Source: Fomitopsis serialis
Lineage: Eukaryota; Basidiomycota; Agaricomycetes; Polyporales; Fomitopsidaceae
Length of the DNA: 64,000 bases
Direction of reading: 5' to 3'
NCBI RefSeq assembly: GCF_022376445.1
Contig: NW_025954999.1
Location: forward strand, 62,001 to 126,000
The notes under the pieces are model-generated. The model worked only from the letters and a program-made list of their open reading frames with translations. It did no database searches and was not told the origin of the DNA. Shown here piece by piece: positions 43,906-55,528 of this stretch. Position 1 is the first letter of the stretch; the number at the start of each line of letters is the position of its first letter. The position numbers and the translations under genes were made by a program.

Positions 43906-46321
43906 TTAATCACGCTTATGCACTTTCACCAACATCGGGAGCTGGCTGCCTTTCTCCATCTCGCCGCGGCGATCGGGCGCTGGACAGCAGCACGCTGGCG
44001 AATTATTTCCTCCTTAGGCAGAGCGAGCTCGAACTCGAACGTGCGGATGAGCGTGAACAGCAAGGCCTTCATCCTAGTCGAAGATCACACAGGTTTCGGT
44101 TAGGCAGCGTGGCGGAATCAAGACGCGAACTTACTCGCCAGGGTAAAGCGGAAGCCAATGCAGGCGCGCGGACCACCCAGGAACGTCATCATGTTGCTCC
44201 AGACACCCGGAACGTTCTGCGCCGCCTCAGGCGTAGTCTCCCACCTTTCCGGCCTATATGCGGTCCATGAGTAGATTGCACGGCTCGCAAGCGGGCAAAC
44301 GTACCTGAACTCGAGCGCATCCTCTCCCCATATGGCCTTGGACCTATTCAATTGTAGAATGGGGATATCGATCGTGGTACCCTTGTCGATCCTGACATAG
44401 AACGCATCAGCAACTAGCATACAATCGACTCGAACATTAGACGGCGCACTTGATGACATCGTGCACCTGCCCGCGCATGTCCGTGAACGGGGTATTCAGT
44501 GGGATGAGGTCGTCCTTGACCGCTGAGCGGATCGTGCTCGAGACGGGCGCGTGGAGACGCAGCGTCTCGCGAACGATGGCGTCGAGGTAGGGGAGCTCCT
44601 GCAGCTCATCCATGGACGGGTTCTCGGTGGGGATGCTGTACAGCTCCTCGCGCAGCTTGTCTTGTATTTCCGGCGCGGTGGCAAGGGCGTAGAGCGCCCA
44701 GGCCGTCGCGTTGCTCGTGGTTTCGTGCCCAGCGACGAGGAAGCTAAATGTATTGTGAGGTGACTGTGGCAAATGGTCAATTAAGGAACTCACGTCGGTA
44801 CCTCTGATGTGGAATCGTCACGGTCAGCAGAGATTTCAAGAGAGTATGCAGGACGTACGGGCCAGATGTCACCATCGGATAGCCGCTGGCTCTCTGGAAT
44901 GTCCAAGCCCGCGTTGGCCTTGATCAGCAACGTCAACAAGTCGCGGCTCTGCAGTTCCGCCTGCTTGCTGTCCCCCTTCCCGCCGAGACTGGCCGCGGTG
45001 ATCTCCGCCCTCTTCTCGCGGATGAGCTGCATGCCGACGCGGTGCATGATCCCCCTGGCCTTCCCCACTCTCCTTGAACCAGGAGTGGGCTACATTTTTC
45101 GATGAGTGATACATTCGACGGGGTAACGAGCGCGGAGGACGCACAATCCACCGAAGCGGAGGGATCAAGAATCTAAGGAACCCAAATACAGAGGGTGCGT
45201 TCGTTGCCTTCCCGAAGATGACGCTGAATGCGGCATTTAGCTCGTTCCTCTTGCCGCCCGCATTCAGGGCGTTAAACTCGTAGTTGAAGCCTGCAACATT
45301 GTGTTAAATATGGACTCAAGAGTGGAAGGAAATTTTAGAAGGCGTCACCAGCCAGTCCGATCACATCAAGGGTCATCTTTGACAGACCCTCTACAACCTC
45401 GATGCGGGCGGGATCCCCGGTCTTGGAGATGAGGTCTTTCCAGTATTCAGAGAGCTGCGCAACGCATGAGTCAGTGAGCCATGAATTTACCGGAGGCATG
45501 TCAGTACGTCTGATCCCGACTCTGTCTCACCTTGTTGGCCTTCAAAATGAAAATGTCCGTAAGCTCTCTGATCTGACCTGGACCGAAGGCTGGATTCTAT
45601 GAAGCGTAATCAATGTCTACACAGCTATGTGGCACGTAGGCTTGCGCACGGACCATGACGCGACGCTATAGGGAACAGCGCGATCATGAATTATCTTGTA
45701 CGACTTGACTCGCGATTGAGAGGACTATCTTACCTGTTGGTGGTGCTGGTCGCCTGAATGTGGCGTCAGTAGCGCAGTGGTGCCCGGAAGCAGAGACCAT
45801 CACCTTCGACAAACAGCAAACCTGTGGACCATCCGGTGAGGTACTCAGGTATAACATGTCAGATGAGCTGAAGTACCTTTCCCGAGTAACTGAGACAACG
45901 CAAAGCGAACAGGCGCCGGCTTGCAGTAGTCAACTGAATGACTGAGGATATGATTGACGGCCCTCGTGTCGATGGTATACAGGATGTTGGCCTGCCAATA
46001 TATCAGCTTATGATGTGTGCGATATTGATAACAGAAGCTCACATTCAACAAGCCCTTGTAAGTGATCGTGTTTCCGTACTGCTCTACCCAGCGCTCATGG
46101 AGTGAGCGCGCTTCAGCGGCCGATATATCCTTGAGATTGCCATACAACCAGCTAGAAGATGGCGGCGCAGGTAAGTAGCGCAGGCTAGACCTGTAGGGAG
46201 CGGCGATGATGTGGGCCAGCTTCCATAAGGCATACACCACAAGGACAGAGCAAACCGATAACAGGTATACAGGGGAAAACAGCCCCGGGCCCGGGTGATA
46301 GGGAATGTGGATGTCGATCAT
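43906..46321 (-). CDS. Cytochrome P450 monooxygenase 2, 13+ exons with microexons, three frame slips
   Basis: ER-anchored P450 of about 570 aa. Exons (minus): 46321-46043, 45991-45877, 45821-45804, 45753-45734, 45665-45654, 45596-45531, 45454-45349, 45290-45145, 45089-44859, 44803-44794, 44743-44450, 44391-44305, 44253-44135 and 44073-43906. The anchor is [21 protein letters not shown]. Other features: [36 protein letters not shown] across four tiny exons, the I-helix VAGHETTS, ExxR in ETLR, PERW, and the haem loop [13 protein letters not shown]. The C-terminus runs [18 protein letters not shown] to [14 protein letters not shown]. Exons of 18, 20, 12 and 10 nt are required to keep the protein continuous. 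Single bases appear lost near 44865 (exon 9), 44140 and 43950. Confidence 0.88.
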
Positions 46322-48411
46322 GGCTCAACGGTGTGGGATCTGGGAATGGACGCGGGCTTTATGAGGATCGCAACTGCGCGCAGGCACTGTGCACTTTCGA
46401 CAGCGCTAGCGAAGCAGAACACAGCCGGGCCTGAACGCGTCCCATTTCCGAATCAAATTGCGGTCCTATGATGAATGTGCGATGCCTGCCTCGGGACTGC
46501 GGGGATGGAGTATTCTGCCTCTGGACTTTCCGAGGCGATGTCTCCAATCGCCGCGTTGGTTGGACGGAGTAGATGTTGACGATGCAGATCAAATGCGAAG
46601 ATTGGGTGAGGCAGGCCACTTACACGGTATACAGAGCGTGGTACTTGCATATAGACAGCTTCTATTGCATGATACTCGTGATCATGATCACCTTGTGGCC
46701 TAGGCTGAGTATACTTACTAGGGCGCGACATGAAACTCTCAACGTCTCGCTCCCAGTATCCCGTTGACTCCGAACATTCAGCTGCTCCTTCATATGTGCA
46801 AGCAACAAGATCAGGCGCCTCTGCGGTGTCAGAGTTGATCCATACCGTGACACTGACATGACCGGAACAGAGTGGATGGGTACGGTTGACGCCCATTCCC
46901 AGCGGCACGGAGGATACAATCCGGACAGGTCGGATAGGACGGGAATTGTACCGCCGTCCCGAGGTACGGCAGCTTCCCGAACGGGCCGCATGAGCAAAAC
47001 ATTCAGAGTCAAAAATCTCCCGTGGGAGAAGGCTAGGCTCGAATGGTGGAGTAATAGTAGCATTTCCTATGATGGACCAGAGCCTTGCGATGGGTTGTTG
47101 CCGCCGGCCGGTGAACAGATTCGACGCCCGCCCGTCATGGTCTAGGTGATAGAAATGCAGTCATCAGACCGTCGTACTTTATCAGCGACGTTACCGCGTG
47201 CTGTCACAGGGATCCTGGTTGGCGTTGGAAGTTGGGCGTTGATTCTATGTGTGAAAGCTGTAGTCTCGTGTTGGCTGCGGTCGTCTTTGCTTTGAATTCC
47301 AGACTGAGTTCTCGTATTTCGTCGCACAAACAAACGCTTGGCACACGACACGTCTTCCGTAACGGAGTGAGGGGCTCCTCCCACCACGGTCGTCGCAGTA
47401 GACTGTAGCATTCGTTAAGTAGTGTCATCTGGAGGCTTCGAGAGAAAATCCGTACCTCGTCGTCGTATGTCGGCCCCTCACAGCCAGAAGTAGTGTAAGA
47501 TGCCCTTTGCCCAATTTGCAATTTGCCACTCTACAAGCTTGTAACGACGCTGAAACCCATGTCCTCGGACATACTTTGAGTGGCAGAAGGAGAGGCCAGG
47601 GAAGCAATTCGGACGAGAAGTGGCGGGGACGGGATTGTTGAGACGGTCACAGTCTACGTGGGCAATACGCATAAGCTCAAGCGAGGGCAGCACCAATGCC
47701 CACCAGTGGGCATGTTTTAAATCGGATATCATGGAAGAGGTGGGGCGGACGCTATGCATTGACAAGCTTCCTTATTAACAATCGTTCTGAGCAAACCACG
47801 TACTCACTCAGTCTATGAACCGATAGCATCTCACATCCCGAGTCCCGTGCGGCCACTTAGTCCCCTCTAGGCAGACCCTGAATGCGACCTTGTTGAGTGG
47901 GGGGAGGGTGGCCGTATAAGGGCGTCCACTGGAGAGAACCACCCTACGAGATCACGCGTCTTGGACGCTGCTGCTTCGCCATTGTAATGCTATACATGGG
48001 TCAGCGAATATGTTGTTGCTTCGCCTGACGGACACGTAAAAACACGTTCGAAGGTTGGAGCCAAGGACGGCAAGTGATGACGAACGGGTCGACGATAACG
48101 GCGAGGAACGATGCTGGTGGATTTCTTGAAGGCGAGCATATCTGCTGCCAACAGACGATGTGGGTAGGGAACATTGCGTTGTCGAGTCGGGTGGGCGACT
48201 CGACGTTGTATTATAAGTAGTCTCCCGTTGTGGATCTGCAAGACGGGCCGGCAGACTCAGTGTCACTGAACGCGTGACGTAACGCGTTCTGTTCCCGACT
48301 TGTTACCAGCCGCGATCCTTCGACCTTGCTTTGACCAATTAAACCTAGTAAGTGGGCTTCAGACTTCGTAAACATGTTGTGACATTTGTTGATTTTTGAC
48401 TCCTGGTAGCT
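46322..48411. other. Intergenic, 2.1 kb
   Basis: Largest gene-free stretch of the window. No coding chain, RNA gene or repeat was recognised. A tattataag TATA-like site at about 48209-48217 may serve the next gene. Confidence 0.4.
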
Positions 48412-49578
48412 ATGGAGCGTGTCAATTACCCGGCGCAGCATGACGACGCGTCCCCTCAAAACCCCTCTGCCGTGCCAGCCAGGAGAACTTATGTCCGCGC
48501 GACGATCTTGAACGATCATCTGCATGAAACTTCTAGGCAGCTCCCTCACGGCGAACGTCAGAGACTGATCGACGGTCTCACATACGCCTCTGCTATACCT
48601 GTACCTGCCCCTGACATCGGTGCCAGTGAGAGCAGCGACCTGCAAGCGGAGGCACTGGAGGGTGGGCGTCACCGTTGGACGCAGTATCTCCCACTGACAC
48701 ATGCACAGCGCTCCCAGGAGGGCTGTCTGATATAGATGTAAGAAGGTTCGGCGCGCCATCGCTCCACGTAAGCGTTTCACTGAACTGAGTGTTTGAGACG
48801 ACTGACGCTTGTTAGTTAGCACCCCAGTGCCAGAAGCAACTCGCTCACCAACTGAAAAACTCGTTACTTTCAATCACAGCCTATTATGAGGACGCAGAGA
48901 CCGGTAGGCTACCCCTCATGAAATATCTCCAACTGACGGCACTGACCACTGCCATAGGTGCCGAGAGCATTGAAGCTGCATCGTCACTTGCGGATCGCAT
49001 TTGGTCTCAGCGTGACAGTATCGAGCGCGAGCGCAAGCTCTCCGAAACGTGCCGGGACAGAATATCAATGCTAGTCGATGAGATTAACCAAGTACGTTGG
49101 CCTCCGAGTCGTCGCTCCGAACGCACTTCGTCTGACACGCGCGCGCTTGCAGATTCATCCAAGGCTCGAGGATGATCTCGTCGGCGCGCTTTCAACCCTC
49201 CCATCGATCTCAAACGCTGCGCGCACAGCAGAAGCTGACCTCCTGAGCACCACAATAGAGGCATCTCTCATGAAGCTCTCGCTCATGCGCACTCGTATGC
49301 ACATCGCCTTGTACGGCCACTCGTCTCCGAACCGCCCCGACTCAAACATGAACCGCGCCCTTGCTACGGCAATGGAGAAACTGCGCGCGAAGGCGCGGGC
49401 TCAGGAGGAAGAAGAGCGCGAGCTGGATGGGCAAATTTCCGCGTATGATGGAATGCTCAGCCTGGTAGGCGGTAAGGACGGCAATTTCGCGCAGGCTGTC
49501 GAGGATATGGCCCGCGTGAAGCGCGAGACCGAAGAGTGTAGGAAGGACCTACGAAGACTGGGTTGGACTGGAGACTAG
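48412..49578 (+). CDS. Coiled-coil protein of unknown function, one frame slip
   Basis: Not recognised. About 334 aa in exons 48412-48767, 48816-48903, 48958-49091 and 49153-49578. Exon 1 is 356 nt and closes as 357: near 48730 the frame slips by -1 from AQRSQEG into LSDIDVRRFGAPSLH, ending at a good gtaagc donor. Exon 2 gives LAPQCQKQLAHQLKNSLLS, exon 3 a helical segment (DRIWSQRDSIERERKLSE), and exon 4 a long helical region (LRAKARAQEEEERELDGQIS) ending CRKDLRRLGWTGD. The helical periodicity and lack of catalytic motifs suggest a structural or complex subunit, for example in a cytoskeletal or kinetochore assembly, but this is a guess. No membrane segment or signal peptide. Confidence 0.7.
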
Positions 49579-49971
49579 GACTCCTCGGATGCAATATTGG
49601 AGAGGATCGATTGGCATATAGCCTTGTCTGTGCGACTGCTACTGTCAGTACGTATACATACTATGTACAGTCATGATATCCGAGTCTACACACTGGACCA
49701 CGATCGCTTTGGTCGATCGATCACGTGACGACGTTGCGGCTCGGCGCTCGTCAGCCACAGTGGCGGATCCCGGTGGCCACAACTTCTTGTAATTGTCTTC
49801 CAACCTTCTCTCTCCCTTACTCCATTATACAGCGGCTACTTATCTGCAAAACCTCAAGCGCTATCTCGGTCTTTGATCCCCATTGTGAAATAGAGTGAGC
49901 AGGAAACTCTGTCGCTAGTCGGCGATGGTCATGAGCTGACGTAGTAAAGGCTAGTACCAGTCGACAGAGTC
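49579..49971. other. Intergenic, F-box copy 2 promoter side
   Basis: About 390 nt containing the palindrome ggtcgatcgatcac near 49712. No gene. Confidence 0.4.
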
Positions 49972-51273
49972 ATGCCTGGCAAGTCTACGCTGCCGTTCAG
50001 CTATCCAGTAGCGGCCACTAGGACCCGGCCAGCCATATCAAAGCTTCCCATGGAGCTTCTCTTGGAGATTTTTATCACCCTCTCCGAGGTGATTGTCAAA
50101 AGGGAACGTATACCTGTCGTAGCGAGCGACATTGTGGCGCACGTTTGTCGGGACTGGAGGACTTTGGCCTTATCGACCTCCCGACTGTGGTGCCGCATCA
50201 TTGCTACAGAGCGCTGCTCTCCTTTTATGGTGCAAGAGAGACTGAAGCGCTCAAAGACCCGTCCACTCGAGGTCCAGATCCTAGGACCATCGTCATCCGC
50301 AGATTTCTCAGAAAACATCCTGCTGGCTGCGAGCGCAATGTCAGCCCATACGAAGCGGGTCAAATGGTTCGCTCTCACGGGCTTTGACCTCGACTCTACG
50401 GAACGCATCGCGAAAGAGTTCTCCGGCGGCGCGCCTATCCTCCGTGCGTTGCATATCGAGGCACACGTACAAAACGCGTCACAAGGGAATATGGCTGCCC
50501 GTGCACTGACACTCTTTGGTGGCCACATGCCTGACATATGCCGAGCCACCATCGTCAGTGCGCCTGTATCCCTGGACCCCTTCTTTGGATTGAAGAAATT
50601 GAGCCAGCAAGATCAGGACTACATCACCGTGACGAGGGTGTTATCCACTCTACGGCGGTGCCCTGGACTTCAGGTGCTTCAACTTGGATTTGCCGAACAC
50701 TGCTGGGACGAAGACCTGCGGTATCCGACGGAGCCGATCAACTTGCCATGTCTCAAGCAGCTGCTTCTAGACGGCGAACAAGATGAGGTGTTGCACACCC
50801 TCGCGCACATTTCTTTCCCGACTACGACCACGGTGGTCCTACGGATGCTTCATGCGTCTTCCACGGCAGACCACGTACCGCATTGCAAATCGTTCCAGGC
50901 GATCACATCGACGCTCAAACACGCTATCCTCGAATTCGCAGAGGTCCCGGGATACGCAAGCTTCAAGTTTTCGATCAGGTCTCCAGACCGTCGCGTCGTG
51001 GCCGAGTTCGAATGGCTCATGGCAGACGAGGAAGATGGCATCCACGGGCAGCCTTCCATGCGATTTGAGGTGTTGCGCTTGTCCGCGCTCGAGCATCTCA
51101 CCGTCACCGCGCTTCCGCGATCCAAGCTGACACATTCCGCGGATTGGGAACGAATCTTCGCCATGATACCAGCGCTCACGGCGGTCGACTTCGAGGTTAA
51201 GCGCCACCCCTCCGACCCGGCTGAGCTCTTCTCTCCGGTAATTCTCGCACTCAAGCCTGGTTTGATACGATGA
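49972..51273 (+). CDS. F-box domain protein, copy 2 (C-terminally altered)
   Basis: 433 aa in one exon, paralogous to 33652-35127. F-box-like helix: ISKLPMELLLEIFITLSE, then IVAHVCRDWRTLALSTSRLW. Shared blocks continue through VQERLKRSKTRPLEV, the PVSLDPFFGLKKL segment, NLPCLKQLLLDGEQDEVLHT and GQPSMRFEVLRLSALEHLTV. After ELFSPVILAL the literal reading stops (KPGLIR). In the -1 frame it continues TQAWFDTMSLAASLRWSIARD, matching the end of copy 1 (TQAFVVYVGARLRWGM). About 45 residues present in copy 1 just before this point are missing. The C-terminus is therefore internally deleted and probably frame-slipped. It is likely an SCF substrate receptor; target unknown. Confidence 0.8.
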   Translation: MPGKSTLPFSYPVAATRTRPAISKLPMELLLEIFITLSEVIVKRERIPVVASDIVAHVCRDWRTLALSTSRLWCRIIATERCSPFMVQERLKRSKTRPLEVQILGPSSSADFSENILLAASAMSAHTKRVKWFALTGFDLDSTERIAKEFSGGAPILRALHIEAHVQNASQGNMAARALTLFGGHMPDICRATIVSAPVSLDPFFGLKKLSQQDQDYITVTRVLSTLRRCPGLQVLQLGFAEHCWDEDLRYPTEPINLPCLKQLLLDGEQDEVLHTLAHISFPTTTTVVLRMLHASSTADHVPHCKSFQAITSTLKHAILEFAEVPGYASFKFSIRSPDRRVVAEFEWLMADEEDGIHGQPSMRFEVLRLSALEHLTVTALPRSKLTHSADWERIFAMIPALTAVDFEVKRHPSDPAELFSPVILALKPGLIR

Positions 51274-52388
51274 GTCTCGCAGCGTCGCTCCGGTGGTCCA
51301 TCGCCCGCGACTAGAGATGATGTACATGCCGGCGTGCTGGCAGGTGTCATCATATGTACCGCTTGTCTCCATACTCCCGGATGCTCAGGTGGCTTCGCCG
51401 TCGCCGACCCATTTCATGTCTCAACCACGGCGCCGATACATTACGCATTATGTCCGGCCTGTCTCCAAAATACGGCACCGTGGCGACGACTATAGCGACT
51501 GGAATGTGGTTGACTCGTTTTCTCGGAAAGGTGTCGTGTGCTACTTACTGATTCAACTGTCAACTTACTACTGGATGGACGACGACTTAGATAATCGTAG
51601 CATAAACCATGCCGCGATGAAGTGCTCAAGCGGCTGTTGTTTGTACTTCTGATACCAACCCAGAGTTAGACTCTTGTACTATCTCCGGTGTATTCAATGT
51701 CACGGTCTGTTGTTGGGATTCGCGACCTCAATGTGACTGTCTGTCAACTGCCAGTGGCTATTTGCTGGTGTATATACACAGGAGTGTATGTGCCTTGCTC
51801 TGGCAATGCGTCACAGAATGGTTTGGCACTGTATCGTGTTGGTTGTATTATCAATTGATTACACGACTCAGTAAGACCTCGACTCATCATGCCTGCTGAA
51901 CGTTGTACAGACAGCGAGATCGAGAGCTCGTGGCCGCCCTGCCTTTCTGAGTACGCTGCAGCTAGGTACCTAGATTTGGCAGACAGACGGTTTGCGCAAT
52001 TGGCCGTGTGTATTAATATGAGATCTATGGCACCAGAATGGATGAAAAGAATAAAGTCTACAGACGACTCAGAGCCACGTTGTGGCGGGGCGGAATGGAG
52101 CGTGCTGATTGGGCAGAAGAGGAGAATTGCCAAAAAGGGACAGTAACTTGCTGACATAAGGCACGGTGTGGCAGGATGACTGGCCGGGTCCTCAGCTCTG
52201 CAAAGACGACCATGGCCGCCAATCCTGCCTCATCACCGCCGCTATCGCCCGGCCACCTCCTCCGGGTTCATCCCTCTTGCTCCTCATCCCTCTCATCCGC
52301 CCGAGCCTTTTCTGCGCGCAGTTCCCAGCAAGCAGCCAGCTTTCCCACCGCCCTCGCCACGCTCCAGCACTGCTCGCAGCTCAGGACG
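51274..52388. other. Intergenic or 5' leader of the zinc-finger gene
   Basis: About 1.1 kb. An in-frame ATG with a strong Kozak context (accATGGCC) at about 52212 could extend the next gene N-terminally; otherwise nothing is supported. Confidence 0.4.
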
Positions 52389-54312
52389 ATGGCAAAACAA
52401 GAATATACGCGAACGGCGAGCGGGACTGTTCTTGCCCACCGGAAGTGAACGCCCCGTCGCTCGATTGTGAAGCCTGCGCTCACGACTGCGGGACCCCTCC
52501 GTGCAACGTCGAGCTCGGCTCCGAGTGCACCGAACAGTGCGTCGTCGTAGCATGCAGTGACGCGCATCATGCGACGATACCGTGCGATACGGCCGTGTTT
52601 CCTGACCAATGTGAGCCATGTAACATGACCTGCGAGAGCGGCCCCGACTGCACCGCATTGGAAGAATTTGTACGTCTAGAATCGTTGGCTGGCTGCAATA
52701 TCGTGTCTGACGCGGCTCCGCTAGTTTCAATGTTGTCCAGACTACTACGGCTACATGCCTGACCCAAAAGCGTTCGCATCCGACATGGCGGCCGGTCACC
52801 CCGACATAGTCTGGGATCCTTCCATGGCCGCCTTCCTATGTGGATGCTCCGATGCTCAGCAAATGGCAGGCATGCCAGGTGGCTATGCCAACCTCAGTGC
52901 TGCAACATCTACTGCATCCACGCCGCAGCTAACCCCGAGTCCCGTCGCTTTCAACTCTCAGGCTGGGCAGCTACTCCAATCGACCACGATGCACTCTCAC
53001 ATCAATGCTCAGATGCCCCAGATGCCCGGCAACGTCCCTCAGTATTACAACACCCCGCAATCTACGCAGTCCCTACAGCCTCAAGCACTGGCGCACAAAT
53101 GCCAATGGGGCGGGTGCTTCGCGTCGTTCGCATCCCTCGCAGAGCTCGTCGGGCACGTCAACCTCCAGCATCTCCGCCTCGTTTCGGCCACTCCCACATC
53201 GATGTCGTCTCTTCCGCCGCTGCAGATGCAGCCTGGACACCAGGCCGTCTCTCACGGCAACGGGATTTCCGTTGATGGGCTCTCGTGCATGTGGGCCGAT
53301 TGTCACTTATACCCGTCTCCGCAGTCCATCCCGGGCCCATCGACCGGGAACCCATTCGACAGCGCTCTGGGTGTCCTCGCGAGCCACCTGCTGGAGGACC
53401 ACCTGGGTCTGCCTCTGCGTTCGCCGAAGGGAGAGCAGGCGCCTGGACAGAACCACATACAAGCGCCCGTCTCGGCCGCATCGAGTGTCTCACCCCCTGA
53501 TGGGTCCACTGGCCTGTACTCCCCGCCGACGCCGCTGCCCGAGCACGACTGCTCTGCTTCTCCTGTACATGTTTGCCGTTGGGAGGGGTGCACGTGCACC
53601 TTCCCATCCTGCGACGAGCTCACGTCCCATATAACGGCAGAACACGTCGGTGCTGGCAAGGCGCATTATGAGTGTAGGTGGGAAGGCTGTACCCGCTATG
53701 GCGAAAAGGGTTTTCGAGCAAGCAGAAGATATTGCGGCACTTGCAGGTAAGAGCGCCATTCGCTTTTCCCTGGAAACCTACTGACTGGTGGTTTGACACG
53801 CAGAGTCATACGGGCCATCGACCGTTCCAGTGCGAGATCTGTGGGCAGTACTTCTCGGAGGCCGCAACCCTCGCGCAGCACAAGCGGCGGCATACGCAAG
53901 AAAGTGAATCTCCCTCCTGCGAACCTCATATGCATACCTAGATACTCACGACCATTTACAGAGCCATACGTCTGCGATTTTCCCGGTTGCGGCAAGTCGT
54001 TCGCCATCACGGGTGCGCTCACCATCCACAAGCGCACGCACAACGGCCACAAGCCGTTCAAGTGCACATATTGCGACAGAGCGTTCGCGGAGTCATCGAA
54101 CCTCTCCAAGCACGTAAGGTCACCCTTGACATTTCTCTTTTGATTGACTAACGGTTCGATGATGCCTCGCGTAGTTGCGGACACATACAGGCGCGCGGCC
54201 GTACTCGTGTACAGAGCCCGGGTGCAACAAGTCGTTTGCACGGCCTGATCAACTGGCGAGACACCAAAACGTGCATAGGAAGAAGAGCGCAGAGGCGGAG
54301 GCGGTCACCTGA
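52389..54312 (+). CDS. Zap1-like C2H2 zinc-finger transcription factor, two frame slips
   Basis: Probable zinc-responsive transcription activator, nuclear, about 564 aa. Exons: 52389-52669, 52725-53746, 53804-53903, 53962-54113 and 54175-54312. The N-terminus is Cys-rich ([37 protein letters not shown]), like metal-sensing regions. Two atypical fingers follow in the middle ([12 protein letters not shown]...HVNLQH; CMWADC...HLLEDH). The C-terminal array has about six: [70 protein letters not shown] and [18 protein letters not shown]. Exon 2 is 1022 nt and should be 1023; the slip is in the T-run of GGGTTTTCG at 53709-53714. Exon 1 is likewise one short. The WxGC-type fingers and Cys-rich region resemble Zap1, but the orthology is inferred. 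Confidence 0.78.
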
Positions 54313-55528
54313 GAGGACCTGCGGTTACTGTGAGGATATAGCAAGTTATCGGGCTGTTCATGTATTGCTATTAGTATGTCTTCGTGTCATCATTGCCACC
54401 ACTCTGTCATCCCTTTTCGGGGTTGGGCCCGAGATGTACCTCTGCGCTTTATGCCTTTTCCCATACATGGCTTGTTAGGTGTCGGATAGCGAAGGGGGAA
54501 TTGTAAACGCCTGGTGCGTATATCTTTCCCTTAGTCCCCGTTCTTTGTAAACTTTAGAGCGCATGCACATGGTTGACCTTGCAGTTGTTCTTGCCGCCTA
54601 GGACCGACTGAGGCCACCGAATACTTATGCGGCATAAACACAGCGATTCTTGCTATGTTGTCGTGTCCATCGGTCACGATACTTTGTCACCGGGTGGGGT
54701 CAGACGCGTCTATGGGCAAGAACTCGCCGTGAAATTCCTGGTAGGAGATGTACTACTTGGTACACATTCACCATCGACGGCGTACCTTTTCTATATTCTA
54801 CATAGGAGTATCCCACAGCTGAACTGCACGGGTGACCGTCTTATTCCCTGGCAACTGTCGTCGCTATAGCGGTGACTGCTTCTGACGAGCAAAGTTGGCA
54901 CTGAAGCACTCACCTGGACCCAGCAAACGCGCTCGAATGAACGATACATACTAGTACCGACGCTGGTCGAGATTACTTGTTCAGATATTCACGTTGGCAC
55001 TTCACTCGCGCGTATTCCACCAGTTCGTCCTCATATCATTTCGCGCCTCTTTCCGAGGAGCATCCCCTGGTTTGATGCCGTTACTGGGCGGCCTAGTACC
55101 CGTTGCGCCCCTTTCGAATTTGCTTCCGCCACTAGGCTCTAGCGCAAGGACGAGTCCTGCCGGGCCGCTCCGCTGGTACTTGTGAGTGAGTATAACTGGA
55201 CGCCTTCCCGTACTATGAATCCTATTTCAGTCTTCGAGCTAGCCGGAACTGTGAATAAAGGCACGCACGCGGCGTGATAGGTCAGGTAAGCCCCGGAGAC
55301 GTGCCAGTGGCGGGGGTGGCGGTGGACCGTGGCGCATCGTCCGCCACCGTGCCTGGACGAATTTCCGATCACATTTACATACACTCACCGCTCGGAAAGG
55401 CAATTGATAAGAAGTTTTCCCCATACTTAGCCTGGGTCGCTGTTCCCCATGCGCCCGCGCCGCCCTTCTCCCTAGCCCGCCCTCCTCGCGCTCTGCGCCG
55501 TCGAGATCGACCTGGACGACGCTGCACG
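54313..55528. other. Intergenic, promoter side of the SLC35F-type gene
   Basis: About 1.2 kb. No gene was recognised. The part just before 55529 is C/T-rich, as in fungal leaders. Confidence 0.45.

Noticed and set aside
37017..46321. A secondary-metabolite cluster around the two P450s
   Set aside because: No terpene, polyketide or peptide synthase or cluster transporter lies between them; the neighbours are a J-domain protein, OHCU decarboxylase and a cytidylyltransferase-like gene.
48211..48873. Minus-strand ORF of 220 codons at 48.2-48.9 kb
   Set aside because: The plus strand of the same stretch gives an exon chain that closes in phase; the minus reading has no protein-like character.
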